A program made the position numbers and the translations under genes. Positions 27,362 to 35,288 of a DNA stretch of 64,000 nt are shown here, piece after piece. The notes beneath the pieces were generated by a model. It was not told the origin of the DNA. It saw only the letters and a list, made by a program, of their open reading frames with translations, and searched no databases. Origin of the DNA: Paludibacter sp. UBA6032 (GTDB lineage Bacteria; Bacteroidota; Bacteroidia; Bacteroidales; Paludibacteraceae); assembly GCA_002427885.1 (NCBI GenBank), contig DIZI01000025.1, positions 62,001 to 126,000 of the forward strand, given 5' to 3'. Numbering within the stretch: position 1 is the stretch's first letter; every line of letters starts with the position of its first letter.

Positions 27362-29050
27362 ATGAACAAAAAAACATTTCTGAAAATTTCTGCAATGCTG
27401 CTTTTTGCACCTCTTGCATTGCATGCACAATACCCCGACGTACCCAAGGATTTAAAAGCTGCTGCCGATAATATGATTATGGCTGAAACAAATTATGCAG
27501 ATAGCGTTATGCTTGCCAATACGGTAATTCTGAAAGCAGAAAAATGTAATGGAAAGCCTTATATTCCGTGGGCTGCCCGTCCAACCGATTTACCTCAGGC
27601 TAAAATTCCATCTTTCCCCGGTGCCGAGGGTGGTGGTGAATATTCGTTTGGTGGCCGTGGTGGTAAGGTGATTACTGTAACCAGCCTTGCAGACAGAGGT
27701 CCGGGCACCTTGCGCGAAGCTTGTGAAGGAACTGTTGGAGCGCGTATTGTAGTGTTTAATGTGGCCGGCTTAATACGCCTTAAAAGTCCTATTATTGTTG
27801 AAGCTCCTTATCTTACTATTGCAGGTCAGACAGCGCCCGGTGATGGCGTTTGTGTAGCAGGCGAATCCTTTTGGGTAAATACACACGATGTGGTTGTTCG
27901 TCATATGCGTTTCCGTCGTGGTGAAACCAAAGTAGAACGACGCGATGATGCATTTGGAGGCAATCCGGTTGGAAATATTATGATTGATCACTGTTCATGT
28001 GAATGGGGATTGGATGAAAATATTTCTTTCTACCGTCATATGTTCAATCCGGGACCGGGAATAAAAGAAGAAAAACTACCAACTGTAAACGTTACTATTC
28101 AAAATACCATTTCAGCACAGGCCCTTGACACTTACAACCATGCATTCGGGAGTACGCTGGGCGGTGAAAACTGTTCGTTCATGCGCAACCTTTGGGCTAA
28201 TAATGCCGGACGAAATCCGTCAATCGGCTGGAACGGTGTTTTCAACTTTGTGAACAATGTAATATACAACTGGCATAACCGGTCGGTGGATGGAGGTGAT
28301 TACACTGCATTATATAATATTATTAACAACTATTACAAACCGGGACCGCTTACTCCTAAAAATGAACCTGTCGGGAATAGGATTCTGAAACCTGAATCAG
28401 GTCGCAGTAAACTAGGTTATCTGGTTTTCGGACGTGTTTATTGTAACGGTAACATAATGGAAGGTAACGATGCAGTCACCAAAGATAACTGGAATGGTGG
28501 TGTGCAGGTGGAAGAAATGGAAAACGCGGGTCAATATACCGACTCCATGCGTTGGAACGAGCCTTTTCCAAAACCTGAATTTCCGATTATGCAGGCGAAA
28601 GATGCTTATAATTTTGTCATGGACAATGTGGGAGCTAATATTCCAAAAAGAGATATCGTAGATGAGCACATTATAATACAGGTGAAAACTGGCAAGGCTT
28701 ACTACAAAGAAGGGCTTGATTCTGTAAACTTTTTCCAGTTTAAACATCGCCGGTTGGGAAAAGATTCGTACAAATATGGTATCATTACAGATATTCGTCA
28801 GGTGGGTGGGTATCCCGAATACAAAGGAAAACCTTATGTAGATTCTGATAAAGATGGTATGCCCGATGCCTGGGAAAAAGCAAATGGTCTGAATCCAAAT
28901 GATGCTTCTGATGCCATTAAGGATTGTACAGGTGATGGATATACCAATATCGAAAAATATATCAATGGTATCAGTACCAAACAAAAAACGGATTGGACAA
29001 AACCTGAAAATAACCACGATACCCTGGCTGAAAAAGGAAAACTAATGTAA
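27362..29050 (+). CDS. PL1-family pectate lyase
   Basis: 562 residues with a signal peptide (to about 22) and a PL1 beta-helix starting near residue 80 (FPGAEGGGEYSFGGRGGKVI), with YLTIAGQTAPGDGVCVAGES and VVVRHMRFRRGE. A DSDKDGMPDAWEKANGLNP loop near 497 resembles a calcium site. Unlike the lyase at 24122 it has no T9SS sorting domain and ends KGKLM. It is probably periplasmic, acting on imported oligogalacturonides. A 60-residue N-terminal helix precedes the catalytic domain. Confidence 0.87.
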   Translation: MNKKTFLKISAMLLFAPLALHAQYPDVPKDLKAAADNMIMAETNYADSVMLANTVILKAEKCNGKPYIPWAARPTDLPQAKIPSFPGAEGGGEYSFGGRGGKVITVTSLADRGPGTLREACEGTVGARIVVFNVAGLIRLKSPIIVEAPYLTIAGQTAPGDGVCVAGESFWVNTHDVVVRHMRFRRGETKVERRDDAFGGNPVGNIMIDHCSCEWGLDENISFYRHMFNPGPGIKEEKLPTVNVTIQNTISAQALDTYNHAFGSTLGGENCSFMRNLWANNAGRNPSIGWNGVFNFVNNVIYNWHNRSVDGGDYTALYNIINNYYKPGPLTPKNEPVGNRILKPESGRSKLGYLVFGRVYCNGNIMEGNDAVTKDNWNGGVQVEEMENAGQYTDSMRWNEPFPKPEFPIMQAKDAYNFVMDNVGANIPKRDIVDEHIIIQVKTGKAYYKEGLDSVNFFQFKHRRLGKDSYKYGIITDIRQVGGYPEYKGKPYVDSDKDGMPDAWEKANGLNPNDASDAIKDCTGDGYTNIEKYINGISTKQKTDWTKPENNHDTLAEKGKLM

Positions 29051-29146
29051 ATTTACCATAATTCATTTACAATTTACAATTATGTACCAACAATAGTTCA
29101 GGGAACAAGACGCTAAGATATATCTACGTTTTGTACTCCAGACTAC

Positions 29147-29845
29147 ATGTTTAAACGAATGAAAATGATTAAAAATAGAATTTTAGGACTTACACTTTGC
29201 CTTTTTATGCTGATACCGATTGTAAAAGCAGTTGAGCTTGACAATAAAAACCGTGATCCGAAATACGTGGAAACAATTGTTGCCCGGTCGAGAAAAATAG
29301 TGGATAAACTGGATTTGAAAAATGAAGGAGTGGCAATCAATGTGACCAACATTATTGCAAACAAGTATTTTAAGTTGAATGATATTTATGCCGAACGCGA
29401 CAGTGATGTGGCCAGAATCAAAAGGACATTGACCGGCGAAGCTAAAAATTCAGCATTAACCGCTGCCCAGAACAAAAAAGAATCGGCTTTGTACCGTTCC
29501 CATTTTGCATTTCCTTCCGAATTATCGCTTTATCTGAACGATTCTCAAATAGAAATGGTGAAAGATGGTATCACTTTTAATGTTGTAAAAGTGACTTACG
29601 ATGCCACTGTTGATATGATTCCATCGTTGAAAAATGAAGAAAAAGAGCAGATTATGGCATGGCTAAAGGAAGCCCGTGAATTTGCCATTGATGCAGAAAG
29701 TGCCAATAAAAAGCATGAAGCATTTGGAAAATACAAAGGTCGTATCAATAATTATCTTTCGGCCCGCGGATACGATCTGGTAAAGGAAAGAGAAGGTTGG
29801 TATGCCAGAATTAAAGCCCGTGAGGGAGACAAAAAAGGGAAATAA
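29147..29845 (+). CDS. DUF3826 protein, stand-alone
   Basis: Exported alpha-helical protein of up to 232 residues; the natural start may be the Met at 29159 or 29165, just before a signal peptide ending near VKA. The DUF3826 core shows EEKEQIMAWLKEAREFAIDAESANKKHEAFGKYKGRINNYL. The same domain occurs fused to the pectin esterase at 44505-46547, tying it to pectin breakdown; its activity is unknown. It is the last gene of the susC operon and is followed by a bidirectional terminator. Confidence 0.75.
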   Translation: MFKRMKMIKNRILGLTLCLFMLIPIVKAVELDNKNRDPKYVETIVARSRKIVDKLDLKNEGVAINVTNIIANKYFKLNDIYAERDSDVARIKRTLTGEAKNSALTAAQNKKESALYRSHFAFPSELSLYLNDSQIEMVKDGITFNVVKVTYDATVDMIPSLKNEEKEQIMAWLKEAREFAIDAESANKKHEAFGKYKGRINNYLSARGYDLVKEREGWYARIKAREGDKKGK

Positions 29846-29863
29846 AGATTTAATAGGATAATA

Positions 29864-29910
29864 AAAAAGCTCCCGCAAAAGGCGATTATGTCGATTGCGG
29901 GAGTTTTTTT
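29864..29910. terminator. Bidirectional terminator between convergent operons
   Basis: CTCCCGCA (29870-29877) pairs with TGCGGGAG (29896-29903), flanked by an A-run on the left and a T-run on the right. It serves the susC operon on the plus strand and the GH78-BNR gene on the minus strand. Confidence 0.85.
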
Positions 29911-29924
29911 AAGGAATTCGATTT

Positions 29925-32900
29925 TTACAATTTTATCTCCATATATTTTATCCGTTGCCTGCGCCAGGTATAAACAATATGGATCCTGCCATCATTCCCC
30001 TGAATAATGCTTGGATATGAATACTGGGATACGGGAGAATCTTCCAATGTCATCACCATTTTCCAATTCACACCATCGTTCGAAACAGCCACATTAAGCG
30101 GTGTGCGTGGACCTTTCTTTTCTCCGGGTTCCGTGGCTACGGCATTGTAGACAAGAACCTGCCTGCCATCCTGCAAAGTGACCGCATCAGTTCCCGAATT
30201 GTTGTTCGGTAAATTAGTCAATGTAAGCGGTGTCCATGTTTCACCTTTATCAGAACTCCACGAAGTCGCTAATTTTCCGTTGCGGGTGCGGCAGAGAATT
30301 TGCAGTCGACCATCTTTGTATTTTAAAATACTGGGCTGAATGGCCTGAACAGTATTTGCGGTTGAGCTTTCGCCACTTTCCATATCAGATGCGGTTGATT
30401 TGGCTTCACCCTGAAACTCACTCAACAGAGCTTTGGAAGCAGCAATCGGACCAACAATATGCGTTTTGCGACCACCGTCTTCAGCAATTTCGAAATGCAC
30501 TTTCCATCCACCGGTTTCGGTGCTCGACGGCGCAATGGCTTTTCCGTCAACATCCACAATTTTATTTTTAATTGGTCCCAGATACCCTTCGGGCAACTGA
30601 AAAGCCTTGCTCCACGAATGTCCGCCGTCGCTGCTCATTTTCAGGTAGCCTGTCCAGTCCGAAACGCGGTTGCCAATTTTATAAAACAAATACAGCGGAC
30701 CGTTTTTCATTTGATATAACACTGGATTGTAACAGGCTTTACGTTCAGTTGCACTTAAAATACCATCTGCTGCCAGTTCCGGTTTGGTCCATTCGGAACT
30801 TCCTTTATCTTTACGACAAACATAAATGCAAACATCAGGCGCTCCTTCGCGTGTTCCCCCAAAAAAGGCGGAGACTAAATCACCGGTTGTTGTTTCAACA
30901 ATGGTGGCTGCATGGCATTGTGGAAATGATGCCTTGGTATATAAAAACTGATTCACTAATATCCCTTTTTTCTGTGGAATATCAACACTGAATGTGTACG
31001 ATCCTGAACCGATATTCTCCATCTTACCATTCGGCAAATGTACTTCGGCTGTTGTATTTACGGGAATGGAAACTTCCCAGTCGAGATGCATCAACGTCTT
31101 CTTCCAGTTGCTTATTACTTTGCCATAAGGCGTAATATAAGAAGCATCTGTGTATTCCAAATCAGGAATGGAGAAATCGGGTTTTAAAATAATGTGTTTG
31201 AATGCTGTTTGATTATAATCTGTTTTGATACCTCCCAGATTTTCGTACGCCCAGGTCAATAAGTCACCAAGCAACATAACATGGTTCCCCGAGTTCATTT
31301 CTGGATTTGCCGTGTTGCCATTCCATAGTTCCCAAATGGTGGTGGAGCCGTTGGCTGCCATATATCCCCACGACGGATATTTGGTATTCGAAGCCAGTGC
31401 AAAAGCCACTTCGGCACGTCCCATGTTGCTCAATTCGCGCATCAGCCATTGTATCCCGATAACCCCACAGGTTATATTCAATTCAGCTGTTCCCATCTGC
31501 GATTTGATATTACCCGGAACAACTACGTGTAAAATCTGTTTTGCAACCGTGTCGGTATATTGTTTCGGAACCATGCCAAATGTCAGTGGCAAAAGGTTGG
31601 ATGTTACCGTATTATTTCCATAAAAAAGCGAATCGGGATGGAAGAATCTCGCATTGAATCCGGTTTTTATTTTTCCGGCTAATCCTGTAAATTGTTTCGC
31701 ATCGTTTTTCAACCCCTGAATATTCGCGAAGCGTGCCATTACTTGCAAAATCTTGTAATAATAAGCTGTAGAAATCAACGTTCCATTAGTAATACGCTTT
31801 GGATCTTCGCTGTGAATCATTTTAAGGTTTTCGGGCGGCATACACCAGTCGCCGTATTCATCTTTGGTCATCAGATAATCGGACGACAAATAGTTTTTCT
31901 CCATATGCGCCATCCACTTTTTAATGGCATCGTAATTATCTTCTATCGGTTTTTTATTTCCAAACTGCGTGTAAGTCATATCACACAGAAACGGCAAGGT
32001 CGCCGGCCAGGTAACATTATCGGTATAATAGGTCAGATATACCGGCGCCACATCAGGTATGCAGCCATCAGATCGTTGTGCATCATGAATGTCGTTACCC
32101 CATTTGGCATACATTAAGTTATTATCGAACAGAAAACTTTCGCCCCAACAACCCATAGCGCGGTCTCCAAGCCACGGTTGTCGTTCGTCACGTTGCGGAC
32201 AGTCCACAGGCATCCCTTTGTAATTGCTCAGAATGCCCCACCATGCATTTTTCAATACCTGATTCAAAACATCGTTCGAAGTTGTCAGCGAACCCAATCT
32301 TTCCATCATATCACTTACCACTTCAGCGGTAAAATCAGTTAATGAAGGTTTGTATTTTAGTCCACTGATTTCAACAAAACGGAAACCATGGTAAACAAAA
32401 ACCGGAGCCCACTCCTCTCCTGCTTTATCTCCTTTCATAATATATACATCGGTTGCTTTTGCGCTTCGCAAATTTTCGGTATAAAGTTCACCATTGGGTT
32501 GAAGTGTTTCGGCAAAACGCATAATTACAGAATCACCGGCATTTCCACGAACTTTTATCCGTAACCAACCGGCCATATTTTGACCCAAGTCCAAGATAAA
32601 TTTATCACCCAGCGGTTTAATTGAAACTGGTGTAATTTTGTCGACAACTTCCATCCCCGGCATCATCTGATTCCGAAGTTGACCATCAGGGAAACGCACC
32701 CGTTGCGCATTTTGCCATTTTGAATCATCAAAACCAACCGAATTCCAACCCGTCAATTCCTTTCGGGCATCGTATTCCTCCCCGTTGTATTCGTTGTTGC
32801 TACGAATAGGTCCGTCGGCAGTCAGTTTCCAGTTGTCCTTTGTCACAATATTTTCCGTAGTGCCGTCAGTATATTCCACAATAAGCATCATACGAACTTT

Positions 32901-33695
32901 CGGATAACCGTAAGTCGGTACTTTCCAGGGTTTGTATGTTTGACGCATATTGTAATAACGACCATTTCCTAACGTAACTCCAATAGCATTTTGACCTTTG
33001 AGAAGCAATGATGTTACATCGTATGAATTATATAAAACAGTTTTATTGAAACCTGTAGGGTCGGGTGCCAAAACCTGATTACCCACCCGTTTACCATTGA
33101 TAAACAGCTCATAAAGTCCTAAACCTGAAATATGTACTGTTGCACGTTTAATTTCTTTCTTTGTGTCAAATTCCTTACGAACATAACGTGCCGATAGCCT
33201 GCTGTAATACGTTTCACTGTCCCACGGCATGGCTTTATCCAACCCAATCCACTGAGCGGATTTCCAGTCGGTTTCTTCGGGTAATCCCATGCTCCAAAAA
33301 GCAGGCTGACTCCACTCTGTTTCATCTTTATTTGTCCACACTTTTACTTTCCAGCAATATTGTCCGTTACTTTTTAGAACATTTCCGGCAAAAGGAATCC
33401 ATAACTGTTCGGCAGATAATACTTTTCCGGAGTTCCAAATATCGGCATCGTTTTGTTCCAGTTTTTGAGTTGAAGAAGAAACTATAATCTGATACGCTTT
33501 CTGTTGTACATTAGTTTCGGCAGTGGCTTCAGTTTTCCAACTGAAACGCGGATTTAAAACATCTATTCCCAACGGATTTTCCATTCCTTCCGTACGCAAT
33601 GAAGTCACAGAGATTGTAGCGTTGGCAAATAATGTCAGCGTAATTAATAAAAAGGACATTATGATTCTTTGTCTCATCAATTGATACATTGGCAT
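29925..33695 (-). CDS. GH78 alpha-L-rhamnosidase fused to a BNR/sialidase-like propeller
   Basis: 1256 residues, exported (signal peptide near the N-terminus, ending in LFANA). Residues about 30-905 are a full GH78 protein: N-terminal beta-sandwiches, the catalytic (alpha/alpha)6 domain with DCPQRDERQPWLGD (general acid Glu) and TTIWELWNG, and a C-terminal sandwich. From about 910 to the end is a beta-propeller of the BNR type (FPQCHAATIVETTTGDLVSAFFGG, then SSDGGHSWSKAF and SSDKGETWTPL). The fusion couples rhamnose removal with a second, unassigned activity, possibly another exo-hydrolase or lyase. The junction lies at a six-base T-run (30966-30971). The start could be the Met at 33677. Confidence 0.85.
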   Translation of the reverse strand: MPMYQLMRQRIIMSFLLITLTLFANATISVTSLRTEGMENPLGIDVLNPRFSWKTEATAETNVQQKAYQIIVSSSTQKLEQNDADIWNSGKVLSAEQLWIPFAGNVLKSNGQYCWKVKVWTNKDETEWSQPAFWSMGLPEETDWKSAQWIGLDKAMPWDSETYYSRLSARYVRKEFDTKKEIKRATVHISGLGLYELFINGKRVGNQVLAPDPTGFNKTVLYNSYDVTSLLLKGQNAIGVTLGNGRYYNMRQTYKPWKVPTYGYPKVRMMLIVEYTDGTTENIVTKDNWKLTADGPIRSNNEYNGEEYDARKELTGWNSVGFDDSKWQNAQRVRFPDGQLRNQMMPGMEVVDKITPVSIKPLGDKFILDLGQNMAGWLRIKVRGNAGDSVIMRFAETLQPNGELYTENLRSAKATDVYIMKGDKAGEEWAPVFVYHGFRFVEISGLKYKPSLTDFTAEVVSDMMERLGSLTTSNDVLNQVLKNAWWGILSNYKGMPVDCPQRDERQPWLGDRAMGCWGESFLFDNNLMYAKWGNDIHDAQRSDGCIPDVAPVYLTYYTDNVTWPATLPFLCDMTYTQFGNKKPIEDNYDAIKKWMAHMEKNYLSSDYLMTKDEYGDWCMPPENLKMIHSEDPKRITNGTLISTAYYYKILQVMARFANIQGLKNDAKQFTGLAGKIKTGFNARFFHPDSLFYGNNTVTSNLLPLTFGMVPKQYTDTVAKQILHVVVPGNIKSQMGTAELNITCGVIGIQWLMRELSNMGRAEVAFALASNTKYPSWGYMAANGSTTIWELWNGNTANPEMNSGNHVMLLGDLLTWAYENLGGIKTDYNQTAFKHIILKPDFSIPDLEYTDASYITPYGKVISNWKKTLMHLDWEVSIPVNTTAEVHLPNGKMENIGSGSYTFSVDIPQKKGILVNQFLYTKASFPQCHAATIVETTTGDLVSAFFGGTREGAPDVCIYVCRKDKGSSEWTKPELAADGILSATERKACYNPVLYQMKNGPLYLFYKIGNRVSDWTGYLKMSSDGGHSWSKAFQLPEGYLGPIKNKIVDVDGKAIAPSSTETGGWKVHFEIAEDGGRKTHIVGPIAASKALLSEFQGEAKSTASDMESGESSTANTVQAIQPSILKYKDGRLQILCRTRNGKLATSWSSDKGETWTPLTLTNLPNNNSGTDAVTLQDGRQVLVYNAVATEPGEKKGPRTPLNVAVSNDGVNWKMVMTLEDSPVSQYSYPSIIQGNDGRIHIVYTWRRQRIKYMEIKL

Positions 33696-33696
33696 T

Positions 33697-35193
33697 TTAT
33701 TTTATTTGCAAATTCTTTATATAATCTTTTGAACTATCCAAAGCAATTAATACACGATCATTTCCAGAATTGTAAGCAACATCCTCGGTAAATACAACCG
33801 TTTTTTTCCCATCGAACTCAGCAATAAACTGTAATTCTCCGTTTTTGGGATTGAACCACCAACAGTTTTTCTTTGCTCCGCTAATTTTAGATAAATCAAT
33901 TGTCATCGGTCTTCCGGTATAATTATACACCATCAGATAATCATTTCCGCGGGTGGCAATGGCACGATCGTAACGCTCACCGTTTTGTCCGGCAATAATG
34001 CTTTGGTCAGGTACACGTTCAAAAAACGGAAAAGCCAGCATTAGTTCTTTCAGGTATTTCATTTGATTGTAACCGGGATCTTCGATACAATTATACCACG
34101 CACGATTTGCACCATAAGAACCTTGAACTCCCGGTTTATAAAACTGCATAATGGAATTATTGCCGTAAGTATGTCCGAATGAGCCCGCAAAAACCGACCA
34201 GTAAGCATAACGACGTACATCGTTGGCATTCCACCGTACTTCGTTGAAGTCGTGCAATCCCTGAGGAATATCTTCGTACGACGGTTCACCATCCAAAACA
34301 GGTTTCAATGGTGTCATGGCCTGACTTTGTTCCACGTACCGCCAGTTGTCTTCTTCGGTATTATCCTTTATCGTGTAATCACCATCGCCCATTCGTTGCC
34401 CGTAACGCCGGTGTCCGCTTTGGAACATATTGAAATCAAGCCAGTCAGCATTGTTGAACCACGTTGCTGAACAAGTTCTTCCTCGCGGATGAAAAGTCAT
34501 CAAATGATTTTTGTCCACGGCTTTTATGCTTGTTGCCAGTGCTTCCCACACTTCCGGTTTTACATCTCCCCGAATATCGCCTCCAATAAACCAAATTATA
34601 TTCGGTGAGTTTTTATAGCGTTCTCCAAGAAATTTTCCGTAAGCCTGTGCTTCCTGCACATTCATTTTCGCTGCTTTTACCAAACCACCCCAAATACAGA
34701 CCATACCAATATAAATGCCGTTTTTCTCGGCCGTTTTGATAATATAATCCATGTGATCCCAATAACCATAAACACCTTTTTTGTTGATATTACTGAAATC
34801 GAATCCATCAGGCATCGACGACTGTCCGTAAATGTTTAAGGACGGAACATCATTAATAGTTTGGACCTGTACTACATTATAGCCACGTTTGCTACATTCA
34901 GTCAGATAAAAATCTGCTTCATCCCTGTCAAGACGTTCGGGCAAGAGCCAACCTGTATCACCCAACCAAAAGAAAGGAGTTCCATTTTCAAATTGCAGGT
35001 AATGATGGTTTTCGCTTACCTTCAATTTTCCATTTTCCCAGGGAAGTTTTGCAGCTGAAATAGATATTGAGATAAGAAATAAAAGGAAAACCCCCAACCC
35101 CCTAAAGGGGGCTTTTGAGTTAGATTTGCGTACCCCTAGCCCCTGAAGAGGAACTAAGTTCGTTTTATATTTGAATAAGGCTTTGAAATTCAT
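33697..35193 (-). CDS. GH140-type apiosidase (DUF4038 family)
   Basis: 498 residues. The TIM-barrel starts near residue 55 with LQFENGTPFFWLGDTGWLL; putative catalytic residues are Asp206 (WFIGGD) and Glu303 (LDGEPSYE). A C-terminal beta domain follows from about 405. Characterised GH140 enzymes release D-apiose from RG-II side chains. The N-terminal 45 residues are odd: two C/G-rich repeat arms are translated in frame (PLQGLGVR and APFRGLGVF) and form part of the signal peptide. One base separates it from the GH78-BNR gene, so the two are co-transcribed. Confidence 0.82.
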   Translation of the reverse strand: MNFKALFKYKTNLVPLQGLGVRKSNSKAPFRGLGVFLLFLISISISAAKLPWENGKLKVSENHHYLQFENGTPFFWLGDTGWLLPERLDRDEADFYLTECSKRGYNVVQVQTINDVPSLNIYGQSSMPDGFDFSNINKKGVYGYWDHMDYIIKTAEKNGIYIGMVCIWGGLVKAAKMNVQEAQAYGKFLGERYKNSPNIIWFIGGDIRGDVKPEVWEALATSIKAVDKNHLMTFHPRGRTCSATWFNNADWLDFNMFQSGHRRYGQRMGDGDYTIKDNTEEDNWRYVEQSQAMTPLKPVLDGEPSYEDIPQGLHDFNEVRWNANDVRRYAYWSVFAGSFGHTYGNNSIMQFYKPGVQGSYGANRAWYNCIEDPGYNQMKYLKELMLAFPFFERVPDQSIIAGQNGERYDRAIATRGNDYLMVYNYTGRPMTIDLSKISGAKKNCWWFNPKNGELQFIAEFDGKKTVVFTEDVAYNSGNDRVLIALDSSKDYIKNLQIK

Positions 35194-35288
35194 CTTTGTT
35201 GTTATAAAAATTTATAAATCAGTGGTAATTTTCTCCCCTTTAGGGGTCGGGGGTTCTCTTTTTAGTTCCCCTTTAGTGGTTAGTGGTT
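35091..35288. repeat. Double C/G-rich inverted repeat at the GH95-GH140 junction
   Basis: Arms at 35091-35116 and 35133-35155 have one orientation; arms at 35235-35253 and 35265-35288 have the other. The 79 bases between the inner arms contain the GH140 start codon. The first two arms are translated in the GH140 signal peptide. The last arm supplies the TNH-stop end of the GH95 protein. Confidence 0.85.

Noticed and set aside
28412..29017. Long minus-strand ORF of about 200 codons inside the second PL1 gene
   Set aside because: Antisense to a clear pectate lyase; its translation is rich in Ile/Phe/Cys/His and shows no domain, as expected for a shadow frame.
30960..30975. Possible programmed frameshift at the A-run in the GH78-BNR junction
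   Set aside because: The A-run is not in the phase needed for an A-AAA-AAG slip, and the two domains are already in one frame.
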